64,000 nt of DNA from Vibrio cincinnatiensis. GTDB taxonomy: Bacteria; Pseudomonadota; Gammaproteobacteria; Enterobacterales; Vibrionaceae. Shown here in pieces: positions 19,550 through 30,030 of this stretch. The DNA lies in contig NZ_SGOM01000005.1 in the NCBI RefSeq assembly GCF_022113815.1, positions 1 to 64,000 of the forward strand. Reading direction: 5' to 3'. The notes beneath the pieces are model-generated. The model saw only the letters and a program-made list of their open reading frames with translations. It made no database searches and was not told where the DNA came from. The position numbers and the translations under genes were made by a program. Each line of letters begins with the position of its first letter. The first letter of the stretch is position 1.

Positions 19550-20926
19550 ATGGGCGATACCGACCGGAAACTGTTTGTTCTGGATACCAACATCCTACTC
19601 CATGAACCACTCGCTATTTACTCCTTCCAAGAACACGATGTGGTCATTCCGATGAGCGTCCTCGAAGAACTTGATCGAATCAAAGACAGCAAGCGCGACG
19701 TCGCCCGAGATGCCCGTGTTGCCATCCGAGCTTTAGAAACCGTCTTTCATGATGCCACTCCCGATGAAATTTCTGCCGGAATTCCACTGGTGCAGCAAGG
19801 GACACGCGGAGGAACGATTGCCATCTTAGCGGACTACGATGTGCATGAAACCGTAAAAGCCTTCACGGATAAAGAAGGGGATAACCGAATTCTCAATGCC
19901 GTCTTACACCTGCAAAATAAGCGGGCTCCCCGCGCGGTGGTATTAGTCACTAAAGACATTAATATGCGCTTACGAGCCAAAGGAGCAGGGGTACGGTTTG
20001 TTGAAGATTACCGTACCGATCAGCTCATAGATGACGTGCAATATCTAACTAAAGGTTTTCAAACCCGTACGGGAAATTTCTGGGAGAACGTGGAAAATGT
20101 CGAAAGCTATACCTTATCAGGCAAAACATTTCACAAACTGGATCGACAACCTTTCGAACCCACTTACTTAAACCAATACGTTCTGGATGAAGAGAGTGAT
20201 TTTGCTGCTCGGGTAGAAAGTTTGACGCCAGAGTCTGTCACTCTGCGAGATTTAAGCCGAGAACGCATGATGCACCGTCAGGTCTGGGACATCACTCCGA
20301 AAAATATTTATCAAGCGATGGCATTCGATGCCTTGCTGGATCCTGACATTGATTTAGTGATTCTCACCGGTGCGGCGGGCAGTGGCAAAACCTTATTGGC
20401 CATGGCGGCGGCTTTAGAGCAAACCATCGAACGGAAAATGTTCGACAAAATTATCGTGACTCGTAATACCCCTGACATTGGTGAATCCATCGGTTTCTTA
20501 CCCGGTAGTGAAGAAGAAAAAATGATGCCTTGGCTTGCCGCCATTACCGATACCTTAGAAGCCTTACATAAACACGATCACTGTACGGAGGGGTCACTCA
20601 AATACATCTGTGATAAAGCCAACATTCAATTTAAATCCATTAACTTTATGCGAGGCCGATCCATTCAAAATGCCTTTGTATTGCTCGATGAATGTCAAAA
20701 TCTCACCGCTTCACAAATTAAAACCATCATTACTCGCTGTGGCGAAGGCACAAAAATTGTCTGCTCTGGAAACTTAGCGCAAATTGACTCCCACTATCTC
20801 ACTCCTGTCACCTCAGGGCTCACCTACATGGTAGAGCGATTTAAAAACTTTGAAGGCAGTGCTAACATCCACCTTAATGGAGTGGTACGTAGCCGTTTAG
20901 CCGAATTTGCGGAAGAGAATTTATAA
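19550..20926 (+). CDS. PIN domain–PhoH family ATPase (YlaK/PhoH2 type)
   Basis: A 458-residue fusion of an N-terminal PIN ribonuclease-type domain (about 5-140: LFVLDTNILLHEP, then acidic residues including DSKRDVARDAR and GDNRIL) with a C-terminal PhoH P-loop ATPase (about 240-455: Walker A GAAGSGKT, Walker B FVLLDECQNLT). Members of this PhoH2 group are RNA helicases/RNases linked to toxin-antitoxin-like systems in other bacteria. No antitoxin gene is adjacent here. The start is the ATG at 19550, chosen because AAGGAG lies 7 bp upstream and the family N-terminus begins there. Confidence 0.88.
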   Translation: MGDTDRKLFVLDTNILLHEPLAIYSFQEHDVVIPMSVLEELDRIKDSKRDVARDARVAIRALETVFHDATPDEISAGIPLVQQGTRGGTIAILADYDVHETVKAFTDKEGDNRILNAVLHLQNKRAPRAVVLVTKDINMRLRAKGAGVRFVEDYRTDQLIDDVQYLTKGFQTRTGNFWENVENVESYTLSGKTFHKLDRQPFEPTYLNQYVLDEESDFAARVESLTPESVTLRDLSRERMMHRQVWDITPKNIYQAMAFDALLDPDIDLVILTGAAGSGKTLLAMAAALEQTIERKMFDKIIVTRNTPDIGESIGFLPGSEEEKMMPWLAAITDTLEALHKHDHCTEGSLKYICDKANIQFKSINFMRGRSIQNAFVLLDECQNLTASQIKTIITRCGEGTKIVCSGNLAQIDSHYLTPVTSGLTYMVERFKNFEGSANIHLNGVVRSRLAEFAEENL

Positions 20927-20928
20927 TC

Positions 20929-20964
20929 ATCCATGGCGAACAACTAAAGTTGTTCGCCATGGAT
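20929..20964. terminator. Perfect 16-bp inverted repeat after the PhoH-like gene
   Basis: ATCCATGGCGAACAAC, TAAA loop, then its exact complement, 2 bp past the stop codon. The stem is strong but is followed by ACTTAAAAATAATT rather than a T-run, so it may act as a terminator, a 3'-end stabiliser, or both. Confidence 0.6.
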
Positions 20965-20967
20965 ACT

Positions 20968-20985
20968 TAAAAATAATTATTCACT
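20968..20985 (+). promoter_or_regulatory. Possible ArgR operator (ARG box) upstream of argF
   Basis: An 18-bp AT-rich element whose right half ATTCA matches the ARG box and whose left half AAAAT is a partial match. A second, poorer match spaced one operator turn later would be at 20989-21006. The position about 60-75 bp ahead of argF suits arginine repression, but the match is imperfect. Confidence 0.4.
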
Positions 20986-21043
20986 TTTCGTGTATTTTCA
21001 TGCTTTACTAGTGCCACTATTGTTCGACAACTAAGGACTGGGT

Positions 21044-22048
21044 ATGGCTTTTAATTTACGTCATCGTAATTTTCTCAAACTGCTTGATTTCACCCCTAAA
21101 GAAATCCAGTTTCTATTAAACCTTTCAGCTGAATTGAAACAGGCAAAATACGCTGGCACCGAGCAAAAAACCTTACTCGGTAAAAATATCGCCCTAATTT
21201 TTGAAAAATCCTCTACACGAACTCGCTGCGCATTTGAAGTTGCCGCCTTTGACCAAGGGGCTCAAGTCACGTATCTCGGCCCCTCTGGCTCACAAATCGG
21301 TCATAAAGAGTCCATGAAAGATACCGCCCGAGTCCTTGGCCGTATGTATGATGGCATTCAATATCGCGGCTATGGGCAAAAAATTGTTGAAGAATTAGGA
21401 CAATACGCCGGCGTCCCTGTATGGAATGGGCTAACCGATGAATTTCATCCTACTCAAATTCTGGCCGATTTTCTCACCATGCAAGAGCACGCACATGGAA
21501 GGCCACTTCATCAAATTAGCTTTGCTTATCTCGGTGATGCTCGTAACAATATGGGAAATTCACTCATGGTGGGCGCTGCAAAAATGGGGATGGATATTCG
21601 TTTAGTCGCCCCAAAAGCTTTTTGGCCTGAAGAAGCATTAGTGACGACCTGTCAAACCATAGCACAGAGCACTGGCGCAACCATCACCCTGACCGAAGAC
21701 GTTGCACAAGGCGTTGATGGCTGTGATTTTCTTTATACTGATGTTTGGGTTTCAATGGGAGAAGCAGCAGCGGCTTGGGATGAACGCGTCGCCCTGATGA
21801 AACCTTATCAAATTAATATGGACGTGATCCAAGCAACAGGCAATCCTCAAGTTAAATTTATGCACTGCTTACCCGCTTTTCATAATGATGAAACCACTGT
21901 GGGCAAACAGGTCGCAGAGAAATATGGCATGAACGGCTTAGAAGTCACGGAGGATGTCTTTGAATCAGACTACTCGATTGTTTTTGATCAAGCGGAAAAT
22001 CGGCTGCATACCATTAAAGCCGTCATGGTGGCCACATTGGGTGCCTAA
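21044..22048 (+). CDS. argF: Ornithine carbamoyltransferase
   Basis: Condenses ornithine with carbamoyl phosphate to give citrulline in arginine synthesis. The 334 residues equal the E. coli length. Carbamoyl-phosphate loop [10 protein letters not shown] (about 55-64), HPTQILADF, and the ornithine-binding and catalytic loop FMHCLPAFH all fit. It sits immediately upstream of pyrBI, so the two carbamoyl-phosphate-consuming transferases are neighbours under separate controls. The start ATG at 21044 follows the weak purine stretch AAGGACTGGGT. Confidence 0.97.
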   Translation: MAFNLRHRNFLKLLDFTPKEIQFLLNLSAELKQAKYAGTEQKTLLGKNIALIFEKSSTRTRCAFEVAAFDQGAQVTYLGPSGSQIGHKESMKDTARVLGRMYDGIQYRGYGQKIVEELGQYAGVPVWNGLTDEFHPTQILADFLTMQEHAHGRPLHQISFAYLGDARNNMGNSLMVGAAKMGMDIRLVAPKAFWPEEALVTTCQTIAQSTGATITLTEDVAQGVDGCDFLYTDVWVSMGEAAAAWDERVALMKPYQINMDVIQATGNPQVKFMHCLPAFHNDETTVGKQVAEKYGMNGLEVTEDVFESDYSIVFDQAENRLHTIKAVMVATLGA

Positions 22049-22087
22049 TCACTTTATTTACGCACAAAAAACAGCCAAAGCAAACGC

Positions 22088-22115
22088 TTGCCTTAGCCAA
22101 AGTTCGGCGTATAAT
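22088..22115 (+). promoter_or_regulatory. pyrBI promoter
   Basis: TTGCCT (22088-22093), a 16-bp spacer and a consensus TATAAT (22110-22115) followed by GCGC, about 28 bp ahead of the leader-peptide ATG. Confidence 0.7.
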
Positions 22116-22143
22116 GCGCAGCAATTTGTCTGAGGGGTAGCCA

Positions 22144-22239
22144 ATGGAAACCAGCCACATTCATCATGTTGCTAACATTCATTTTAGTGAGCAAGTCTGC
22201 TTACTTTGTGTGGCGTTATTTCCTCTTACCAGAGATTGA
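22144..22239 (+). CDS. pyrL: pyrBI leader peptide PyrL
   Basis: A 31-residue open frame beginning METSHIHHV and ending at TGA just 2 bp before the attenuator stem, with GAGGGG 8 bp upstream of the ATG. In E. coli, coupling of PyrL translation to transcription senses UTP: slow polymerase lets the ribosome catch up and block the terminator. This version is shorter than the E. coli peptide (44 residues) and has no phenylalanine run. A pause hairpin (22186-22205) lies inside it. Confidence 0.8.
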   Translation: METSHIHHVANIHFSEQVCLLCVALFPLTRD

Positions 22240-22267
22240 ATAGCCTCCCAGATCGGGAGGCTTTTTT
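22186..22267 (+). promoter_or_regulatory. UTP-sensitive attenuator: pause hairpin and intrinsic terminator of pyrBI
   Basis: The first hairpin is AGTGAGCA/TGCTTACT (22186-22193 with 22198-22205, one G-U pair, AGTC loop), followed by a U-rich stretch TTATTTCC. The second is the terminator AGCCTCCC/GGGAGGCT (22242-22262) ending in six Ts. The order of pause site, U-rich pause region, leader stop codon and terminator is the classical pyrBI arrangement, and pyrB starts 34 bp later. Confidence 0.85.
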
Positions 22268-22300
22268 ATGGCTTAAAGAAAAAAGATAGGGAAGAAGATC

Positions 22301-23230
22301 ATGGCGAATTCGCTTTACCAAAAGCACATTATCTCCATTTCTGAGCTTTCACGAGCAGAGCTGGAATTAATAGTCAAAACCGCAAGCCAATTGAAAGCGG
22401 AACCAAAGCCGGAATTGATAAAGAATAAAGTCGTCGCAAGCTGCTTCTTTGAACCATCCACCCGTACTCGCCTCTCTTTTGAAACCGCAATTCAACGCAT
22501 TGGCGGCAGTGTGATTGGCTTTGATAGTGCAGGCAATACTTCACTCGCCAAAAAAGGGGAAACGCTTGCTGACTCAGTTCAAGTGATCACCGCTTATGTG
22601 GATGCCTTTGTAATTCGTCATCCACAAGAAGGAGCGGCTCGTTTAGCTTCCGAATTTTCCAATGGTGTTCCCGTGATTAATGCCGGCGATGGCTCAAACC
22701 AGCACCCCACACAAACCTTGCTTGATCTCTTTACCTTATTTGAAACCCAAGGTCGTTTAGATAATCTCAATATCGCCTTTGTAGGCGATCTTAAATATGG
22801 CCGTACGGTTCACTCTTTAACCCAAGCCTTAGCAAAATTTGATAATAACCGTTTCTTCTTCATCGCACCTGAAGCGCTGGCTATGCCTGATTATATTTGT
22901 GAAGAACTCGATGAAGCAGGCCTGCAATACAGCTTCCATAATGATATGGAAAGTGTGATTCCCGAACTCGATATTCTGTATATGACTCGAGTTCAGAAAG
23001 AGCGTTTTGATGAATCAGAATATGCACATATCAAATCTGCCTATGTGTTAACAGCATCACTGTTGGAAGGGGCGCGTGACAATATGAAAGTGCTGCACCC
23101 ACTTCCTCGTGTCGATGAAATCACCACCGATGTCGATAAAACGCCACATGCGTACTTCTTTCAACAAGCAGAAAATGGCGTCTATGCTCGTGAAGCCTTA
23201 CTCGCCCTTGTGTTAAATGAGTCACTGTAA
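22301..23230 (+). CDS. pyrB: Aspartate carbamoyltransferase catalytic subunit
   Basis: Makes carbamoyl aspartate, the first committed step of pyrimidine synthesis. The 309 residues contain [12 protein letters not shown] (carbamoyl-phosphate site), the K/G-rich 80s loop [20 protein letters not shown] and the [10 protein letters not shown] aspartate-binding segment. Length and motifs match the E. coli class B catalytic chain that assembles with PyrI as a c6r6 complex. pyrI follows directly. Confidence 0.98.
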   Translation: MANSLYQKHIISISELSRAELELIVKTASQLKAEPKPELIKNKVVASCFFEPSTRTRLSFETAIQRIGGSVIGFDSAGNTSLAKKGETLADSVQVITAYVDAFVIRHPQEGAARLASEFSNGVPVINAGDGSNQHPTQTLLDLFTLFETQGRLDNLNIAFVGDLKYGRTVHSLTQALAKFDNNRFFFIAPEALAMPDYICEELDEAGLQYSFHNDMESVIPELDILYMTRVQKERFDESEYAHIKSAYVLTASLLEGARDNMKVLHPLPRVDEITTDVDKTPHAYFFQQAENGVYAREALLALVLNESL

Positions 23231-23242
23231 TTGGAGCCTATG

Positions 23243-23710
23243 ATGAACAAAGAAACCAAACTGCAAGTTGAAGCGATCAAAAACGGCACGGTTATTGACC
23301 ACATTCCCGCTAAAGTCGGAATTAAAGTGCTTAGACTGTTTGATATGCATAATACTAACCAGCGGGTAACTATTGGCTTAAACCTTCCTTCTTCCGCTCT
23401 TGGGCATAAGGATTTACTAAAAATCGAAAATGTCTTTATCAGTGAAGATCAAGCCAACAAATTAGCTTTGTATGCTCCCCATGCGACGGTCAATCAAATT
23501 GAAGATTATCAAGTCGTTAAAAAGCTTGCCCTTGAGTTACCTGAAAAGATCAATAATGTATTTGCTTGCCCTAACAGCAACTGTATTTCTCATAATGAAC
23601 CCGTTGAAAGCAGCTTTCGCATCGTTGAAAAAAACCACGATATTCGCTTGAAGTGTAAATATTGTGAGAAGGTGTTTTCACGCGAAGTAGTCACTGAACG
23701 CGAAGCCTAA
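23243..23710 (+). CDS. pyrI: Aspartate carbamoyltransferase regulatory subunit
   Basis: Binds CTP/ATP for allosteric control of PyrB. The nucleotide-binding domain holds the family segment [16 protein letters not shown]. The C-terminal zinc domain has four cysteines arranged CPNSNC (about 108-113) and CKYC (about 137-140). I take the second of two adjacent ATG codons (23243), 6 bp after GGAG, which gives 155 residues and aligns with the E. coli N-terminus. The gene is separated from pyrB by 12 bp. Confidence 0.97.
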   Translation: MNKETKLQVEAIKNGTVIDHIPAKVGIKVLRLFDMHNTNQRVTIGLNLPSSALGHKDLLKIENVFISEDQANKLALYAPHATVNQIEDYQVVKKLALELPEKINNVFACPNSNCISHNEPVESSFRIVEKNHDIRLKCKYCEKVFSREVVTEREA

Positions 23711-23847
23711 ACTCAACGTCACTCCCGATGTGATCTCGCATCGGGAGTGACAAGTTTGCACCGATTCTGCCTCTTTGTCCCTTTACCTCATGCCCCTTTA
23801 AGGGCACACTAAAACTTCTTTTTAATCACCAAGATGGAATCACCAGC

Positions 23848-24237
23848 ATGACAAAAGTTCTGCATACTGACTCGGCGCCTGCCGCAATAGGTCCTTACGT
23901 TCAAGGTGTCGATTTAGGTAATATGGTTCTGACTTCAGGCCAGATCCCCGTCAACCCAGAGACAGGCGACATTCCTACTGGTATTGCTGCTCAAGCGCGC
24001 CAATCTTTAGAGAATGTCAAAGCTGTGGTTGAATCATCCGGTTTAACGGTAAGTGATATTGTCAAAATGACAGTCTTTGTGAAGGACTTAAATGATTTCT
24101 CAACCGTGAACCAAGTTTATGGACAGTTTTTCGATGAGCATAATGTTGCTCATTACCCTGCCCGATCTTGTGTTGAAGTTGCACGTTTACCAAAAGATGT
24201 GGGTATTGAAATCGAAGCCATTGCGGCACGTAAGTAG
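23848..24237 (+). CDS. ridA: Reactive intermediate deaminase RidA (YjgF/UK114 family)
   Basis: Hydrolyses reactive enamines/imines (2-aminoacrylate and relatives) released by pyridoxal-phosphate enzymes such as threonine dehydratase, protecting them from damage. The 129-residue protein contains GPYVQGVDLGNMVLTSGQIP, the substrate-carboxylate arginine in YPARSCVEVARLPKD, and the terminal EIEAIA. Linkage to pyrBI is conserved in enterics and vibrios. It has its own 137-bp upstream gap and a terminator after it. Confidence 0.95.
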   Translation: MTKVLHTDSAPAAIGPYVQGVDLGNMVLTSGQIPVNPETGDIPTGIAAQARQSLENVKAVVESSGLTVSDIVKMTVFVKDLNDFSTVNQVYGQFFDEHNVAHYPARSCVEVARLPKDVGIEIEAIAARK

Positions 24238-24254
24238 TAATCCCAATAGCGCAC

Positions 24255-24284
24255 AAAAAAGGTTGCGTTTAAGCAACCTTTTTT
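24255..24284. terminator. Bidirectional terminator, ridA / plsC
   Basis: AAAAAAGGTTGC, GTTTAA loop, GCAACCTTTTTT: an A-tract and a T-tract flank a GC core in the convergent gap. Confidence 0.92.
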
Positions 24285-24286
24285 AT

Positions 24287-25030
24287 TTATTGATGTGAAT
24301 GAACATTCGGTCCATTAAGCATAGAGACTTCAGCATCTAACTCGGTCAATTTCTCTAACATATCTTGATGGCACTGCTGAGAAAGCGTACGAACGTGCTC
24401 TTTGCCTAAACCTTCCGTACTAACAGGAGGAAGCATTTCCACAATCACATGCCCGTTATTCCATCGGTTAAGTTTTAGTTGATCGGTTGAACTGCACACA
24501 ATAGGAATAATTGGAACTTGGGCACCAATAGCCGCATGAAAAGCTCCGGCTTTAAAAGGCAATAACCCTCGGCCACGTGAGCGAGTACCTTCAGGAAACA
24601 TCCAAACGGAAACATCACTGTTGTTCATGCTATCCACCACTTGATCAATCGTCCCTTTCGCTTTGGACTTATTCGCTCGATCAATCAAGATATTTCCTGT
24701 TAACCAATACAGCTGACCAAACAATGGCATCCAAGCTAGGCTTTTCTTACCCACAGTCACAACTTTCGGCGTTACCGCTGCAGATACGGTAAAAAGGTCC
24801 CAAGTATTTTGGTGGTTCGCAATATAAATCGCTTGACCACGCTGATAAGCATTTTCTGGAATGCGCAGTTCCAACGTAATACCAAAAACTTTCGACATGG
24901 CGGCAAACATGCGGCCAAAGGTAAACACATGTTTAGGATTACGAGGGCTAAATAAACAATACCCACACCCAAATATAAACATACAAACCGCAAACAGAGC
25001 TACGGCTACAATTCGCAATAAAGCAATCAT
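24287..25030 (-). CDS. plsC: 1-acyl-sn-glycerol-3-phosphate acyltransferase PlsC
   Basis: Adds the second acyl chain to lysophosphatidic acid at the inner membrane. The N-terminal hydrophobic helix (about 1-25) is followed by the acyltransferase motifs NHQNTWD (HX4D), PEGTRSRGRGLLPFK and VPIIPIV. The segment YCLFSPRNPKHV matches E. coli PlsC. The reading frame extends 19 codons upstream, but the ATG at 25030 has GGAG 8 bp ahead, aligns with E. coli, and keeps the gene clear of murA's terminator. The result is 247 residues. Confidence 0.93.
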   Translation of the reverse strand: MIALLRIVAVALFAVCMFIFGCGYCLFSPRNPKHVFTFGRMFAAMSKVFGITLELRIPENAYQRGQAIYIANHQNTWDLFTVSAAVTPKVVTVGKKSLAWMPLFGQLYWLTGNILIDRANKSKAKGTIDQVVDSMNNSDVSVWMFPEGTRSRGRGLLPFKAGAFHAAIGAQVPIIPIVCSSTDQLKLNRWNNGHVIVEMLPPVSTEGLGKEHVRTLSQQCHQDMLEKLTELDAEVSMLNGPNVHSHQ

Positions 25031-25054
25031 CCAGATTCTCCAAAGGAGCTTGAA

Positions 25055-25083
25055 TAAAAAAGCCGAAACCCTTAGATTCCGGC
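25055..25083 (-). terminator. Intrinsic terminator after murA
   Basis: Minus-strand GCCGGAA/TTTCGGC stem (one G-U pair) followed by TTTTTT, 20 bp after the murA stop and just ahead of plsC. Confidence 0.8.
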
Positions 25084-25102
25084 CCATTAAGAGACAAACG
25101 GT

Positions 25103-26377
<1,275 letters not shown>

Positions 26378-26632
26378 TTACAGCGACATCAACTTCTTAT
26401 TGCGCGCCCACTCTTGGGGGGTAAATGTTTTGATCGAAACAGCATGAATATCATTACGCTGGATATACTCCATCAGAGGGGCATAGATCAGCTGTTGTTT
26501 CTTCACACGGCTCATACTTTCGAAGCTTTCATCAATGGCGATGACTTCATAATGGCTTCCTTCACCTTTTACGTGAAGCTCTTGAAGGTTGAGTGCTTGT
26601 TCTAATATTTGTTGTACTTGTGTGCTATCCAC
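26378..26632 (-). CDS. ibaG: BolA-family protein IbaG
   Basis: An 84-residue BolA/IbaG protein. BolA-type proteins partner monothiol glutaredoxins and bind [2Fe-2S] clusters. IbaG is linked to acid resistance and, in Vibrio, to envelope integrity. The family pattern [16 protein letters not shown] is followed by a helix-turn-strand and [14 protein letters not shown], where the histidine is the candidate cluster ligand. It lies 3 bp after mlaB and 9 bp before murA, the conserved arrangement in gammaproteobacteria. Confidence 0.93.
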   Translation of the reverse strand: MDSTQVQQILEQALNLQELHVKGEGSHYEVIAIDESFESMSRVKKQQLIYAPLMEYIQRNDIHAVSIKTFTPQEWARNKKLMSL

Positions 26633-26635
26633 AAT

Positions 26636-26953
26636 TCACTCCTGCTGATGGTTAATATGTTGAGCCATCATGGTTTCGATGTTGCTCAACTGAAATAATG
26701 TGCGCAGTTGTTGGGGCACAAAATTCAGCATTATATGACAATTTTGTGTTTTTGCATGCTCTATTAAGTGAATTAACATCACCATGCCTGCCGAATCGAT
26801 ACGTTCGACCTCGGCTAAAGAAACACCACATTGAGGAGCACTGGCTTGCCATGATTGAATCACTGGCCATAATTGAGGAACCGTATCTCGGTCTAACGCG
26901 CCGCGTAATACAACTGATTCAGCGTTAATGACCTGCCACTGAGGATGACTCAT
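26636..26953 (-). CDS. mlaB: MlaB, STAS-domain subunit of the Mla phospholipid ABC transporter
   Basis: A 105-residue single STAS domain that binds the ATPase MlaF and supports assembly of MlaFEDB. The key element is the conserved loop and helix IDSAGMVMLIHLIEHA, with S/T at the helix start. It overlaps the mlaC stop by 4 bp (ATGA), so translation is coupled. Identification depends partly on context because STAS domains are divergent. Confidence 0.92.
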   Translation of the reverse strand: MSHPQWQVINAESVVLRGALDRDTVPQLWPVIQSWQASAPQCGVSLAEVERIDSAGMVMLIHLIEHAKTQNCHIMLNFVPQQLRTLFQLSNIETMMAQHINHQQE

Positions 26954-27591
26954 TGGGTATTGCTCTCAAAACGAATGGGGTGATCAGCCAGAGCCTGAAG
27001 CTCTTTTGCAACAGCTAAAATCCCTTCTTGACGGATTTTTCCACTCCACTCCGACTGTTTACTTGACAATAAACTGATGCCTTCGGCAATCATATCAAAA
27101 GCTTTCCACTGCCCATCTTTTTCTTTACGCAGCTTAAACTCCAAGTTGATATTAGGCCGAGGGGTATCAATAATTTCAACTTTTATACTGGCAATTCTAC
27201 GATCATCTGGAATCGGTGTTTCAGGCCCAAAAACAATCTCTTGATCACTATACTGAGTCAGTACTTGAGCATAACTGGTCACTAAATAGGCTCTAAAAGC
27301 ATGGATAAAAGTGCCCACATCTTCTCGCTTTGCACCTTTAAGATGAGGCCCCAGTAGCTTTAATGCCGCATATTGTTCATTGACATAAGGCATGAGTTCC
27401 TCTTCCACGATCACTTTCAAATGCTCAGGGTTATCATGGATGCGTGTTTGATCAGCTTTAAGACGATCAAAGGAAACTTGAGCGACTTCTTTCATCATTA
27501 AATACGGATCCGTCTGATCAATCCCCGCTTTCGCCATGGCTGTCCAAGAGTACAGCAGCATCATGAATAGAATTATTGAACGTTTCAACAT
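26950..27591 (-). CDS. mlaC: Periplasmic phospholipid-binding protein MlaC
   Basis: Soluble periplasmic carrier that shuttles phospholipid between the outer-membrane MlaA complex and the inner-membrane MlaFEDB complex. It has a signal peptide (about 1-20, MLKRSIILFMMLLYSWTAMA) with a plausible cleavage after AMA. The mature domain (Tol-Tol-Ttg2/MlaC family) contains FRAYLVTSYAQVL and a late block KAFDMIAEGISLLSS. At 213 residues it is E. coli-like. It is 2 bp from mlaD. Confidence 0.95.
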   Translation of the reverse strand: MLKRSIILFMMLLYSWTAMAKAGIDQTDPYLMMKEVAQVSFDRLKADQTRIHDNPEHLKVIVEEELMPYVNEQYAALKLLGPHLKGAKREDVGTFIHAFRAYLVTSYAQVLTQYSDQEIVFGPETPIPDDRRIASIKVEIIDTPRPNINLEFKLRKEKDGQWKAFDMIAEGISLLSSKQSEWSGKIRQEGILAVAKELQALADHPIRFESNTQ

Positions 27592-27593
27592 GG

Positions 27594-28088
27594 TTATTCC
27601 CCATCTTTATCGTTACTTGAACCACCGCCAACACTGTACAAAATCTGACCAATCAAATCTTCCAAGACCAAAGCTGACTTGGTATCTTCAATTCGATCTC
27701 CGTCTTGTAGCATCTGCTCATCCTCAAAGACAAATCCAGGCACTAACCCAATATATTGCTCACCAATCAACCCAGACGTCAAAATCTGAACACTCGATGT
27801 TTCAGGAAATTGATCATAACGGCTATCAATCGCTAAGGTCACTTGAGGTAACAGACGTTGCCTGTCTAAATTAATTGCAGCAACTCGCCCAACGACAACG
27901 CCCCCCACTTTCACCGGAGAACGCACTTTCAAATTACCAATATTGTCAAATTCTGCAGTGAGTGAATAAGTATCGTTGGCTCCAAGCCCTTTCACGTCAG
28001 CGACTTGAAAAATCATCACCAGAATTGCGCAAATTCCTGCTAGCACAAAACTGCCTACCCAAAATTCTAGTTTACGTGTTTGTTGCAT
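27594..28088 (-). CDS. mlaD: MCE-domain protein MlaD
   Basis: Inner-membrane-anchored MCE protein that forms a hexameric ring on the MlaFE transporter and channels lipid. One transmembrane helix (about 10-28, WVGSFVLAGICAILVMIF) is followed by the MCE domain (about 40-118: AEFDNIGNLKVRSPVKVGGVVVG, then GLIGEQYIGL). The C-terminal tail includes LEDLIGQILYSVGG. The length (164) is a little less than E. coli (183). No other MCE gene is in the window. Confidence 0.95.
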   Translation of the reverse strand: MQQTRKLEFWVGSFVLAGICAILVMIFQVADVKGLGANDTYSLTAEFDNIGNLKVRSPVKVGGVVVGRVAAINLDRQRLLPQVTLAIDSRYDQFPETSSVQILTSGLIGEQYIGLVPGFVFEDEQMLQDGDRIEDTKSALVLEDLIGQILYSVGGGSSNDKDGE

Positions 28089-28090
28089 GT

Positions 28091-28885
28091 TTAGTTCCCA
28101 AACATCAGTGCGGTCAGTACAAAATCCAGCGCTAATACTGCCAGAGAAGAATGAACCACGGTACGAGTGGTTGCTCGGCTAATGCCTTCCGACGTTGGAA
28201 TAGCATCATAGCCATTAAAGAGCGCAATCCAAGTGACGGTGATAGCGAACACCACACACTTGATTAAGCTGTTACCAATATCCGCGCCCAGCTCAACGGA
28301 AGCCTGCATAGTTGACCAGAAGCTACCATAATCAATGCCCTTCCATTCAACGCCAACCAACTGGCCGCCCCAAATACCGACCGCCATAAATATCATCGCT
28401 AACAGCGGCATTGAAATAAGCCCAGCCCAAAGACGAGGGGCAATGATACGTTTCAACGGATCCACCGCCATCATTTCTAAGCTAGAAATTTGCTCCGTCG
28501 CTTTCATTAAACCAATTTCAGCCGTCAGCGCAGATCCAGCACGCCCTGCAAATAATAAAGCGGTAACAACTGGTCCCAACTCGCGCAGTAACGACAAGGC
28601 GACCATCTGACCAAGGCTAGTTTCTGCGCCATAATCAACTAAAATCACATACCCTTGCAGGCTTAATACCATACCAATGAACAGGCCTGACACCACAATA
28701 ATCGCTAACGATTGCACACCCACACTGTATAGCTGCTTAATCAATAAAGGTAAATGCTGAATAGGCCGAGGTTGTCCCGTCATTGCCCCTAGCAACATTA
28801 AGCTGGCTCGGCCAAACGATTCACTGACACCAAGGCATCGCCGTCCAAAATCAGTGACCCACTGCTTTCCATTATTCAACATCAA
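28091..28885 (-). CDS. mlaE: Mla ABC transporter permease MlaE
   Basis: The permease subunit of the inner-membrane phospholipid transporter, about five to six transmembrane segments in 264 residues. The family signature is plain: [25 protein letters not shown] followed by [17 protein letters not shown], the coupling helix that contacts MlaF. It overlaps the mlaF stop by 14 bp. Confidence 0.96.
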   Translation of the reverse strand: MMLNNGKQWVTDFGRRCLGVSESFGRASLMLLGAMTGQPRPIQHLPLLIKQLYSVGVQSLAIIVVSGLFIGMVLSLQGYVILVDYGAETSLGQMVALSLLRELGPVVTALLFAGRAGSALTAEIGLMKATEQISSLEMMAVDPLKRIIAPRLWAGLISMPLLAMIFMAVGIWGGQLVGVEWKGIDYGSFWSTMQASVELGADIGNSLIKCVVFAITVTWIALFNGYDAIPTSEGISRATTRTVVHSSLAVLALDFVLTALMFGN

Positions 28886-29675
28886 ACAGATCCTTTTCTA
28901 TTGACTGAGATGGAAAACGGAAAGGAACAGGCCCGTCAGCTTCACCACATAAAAATTGTTGCACTCGCGGATCGCGATTTTGCTCCAACTCTTGCGGTGT
29001 ACCAAAAGCAATCACTTTACCGTCGGCCAATAAATACACCCAGTCTGCAATACTCATCACTTCCGGTACATCATGGGAAACCACGACAGAAGTCACTCCC
29101 AAGGCCTGATTAAGATTACGAATTAACTCAACCAAAACGCCCATAGTAATAGGATCTTGTCCCACAAAAGGTTCATCGTACATGATCAACTCAGGATCCA
29201 GCGCTATCGCACGAGCCAGAGCGGCTCGACGCGCCATTCCACCCGAGAGTTCACTTGGCATTAAATGTGCTGCACCACGTAGCCCGACCGCTTCCAACTT
29301 CAGCATAACCAAGGTTTTAATAAAGGCATCATTAAGTTGCGTGTGCTCACGCAGAGGAAAGGCAACGTTATCAAACACATTAAGATCAGTAAAAAGCGCG
29401 CCAGATTGGAAAAGCATGCTCATTTTTTTACGTGCTTGATATAACTGACGTCGACTTAGACGAGGAATGTTTTCACCATCAAACCAAATCTCACCTTGCT
29501 CGGGTAATAATTGCCCACCAATCAGGCGCAGCAAGGTCGTTTTACCTATCCCAGAAGGGCCCATAATGGCGGTAATTTTCCCTTTCGGCATATGCAAACT
29601 TATATCATCGAAAATGACTCGGTTTGATCGAGAAAAGGTCAGATTATTGATGGTAACTAGATTGGTTTCAGGCAT
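28872..29675 (-). CDS. mlaF: Mla ABC transporter ATPase MlaF
   Basis: The ATPase of the MlaFEDB complex. Walker A GPSGIGKT, signature [14 protein letters not shown] (MARR variant typical of MlaF), Walker B LIMYDEP and the switch histidine in VVSHD are present. The C-terminal extension ending in [14 protein letters not shown] matches E. coli MlaF. I prefer the ATG at 29675 (268 residues), which aligns with E. coli and has GGTGAG ahead. The frame stays open to 29723, so a 16-residue longer form is possible. It is the first gene of the mla–ibaG–murA unit. Confidence 0.93.
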   Translation of the reverse strand: MPETNLVTINNLTFSRSNRVIFDDISLHMPKGKITAIMGPSGIGKTTLLRLIGGQLLPEQGEIWFDGENIPRLSRRQLYQARKKMSMLFQSGALFTDLNVFDNVAFPLREHTQLNDAFIKTLVMLKLEAVGLRGAAHLMPSELSGGMARRAALARAIALDPELIMYDEPFVGQDPITMGVLVELIRNLNQALGVTSVVVSHDVPEVMSIADWVYLLADGKVIAFGTPQELEQNRDPRVQQFLCGEADGPVPFRFPSQSIEKDLFDVE

Positions 29676-30030
29676 ACTCACCGTTCGCTGTTGTCGATTT
29701 CCATCTAGAAGATGAGCAATCATAAGCAGATTGGTGCCAAATTAAAAGCACTGTTCAATTACTTATCTGTAAATCCCCGCTCACCCAGTGACTCCTAACC
29801 CTCAATCACTCTCTGCGCTTAAAGCCAAACAACGTTTGACTTCCAATGATATGACTCAAAAAATCCGTAACAAAGTGTAAGATAAGGTGTAAGGCACTGA
29901 ATTTTCTCCATCACGCCAAAGGATGCATGAAAATGAGACAATAAATGCTATCTTCGACTTCCCTTTTAGTGATCAACACGTCAAAATTAGCGGTTACTTA
30001 TTCGGTTTTTTCATCAAACTAGGAATTGTC
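29676..30030. other. Divergent upstream region, mlaF / yrbG
   Basis: About 355 bp separating the two large envelope operons. It must hold the promoters for the leftward mla–murA and rightward yrbG–kds–lpt units, but I could not assign a well-spaced -35/-10 pair. The in-frame extension of yrbG back to 29923 has no ribosome-binding site and is treated as untranslated. Confidence 0.5.
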
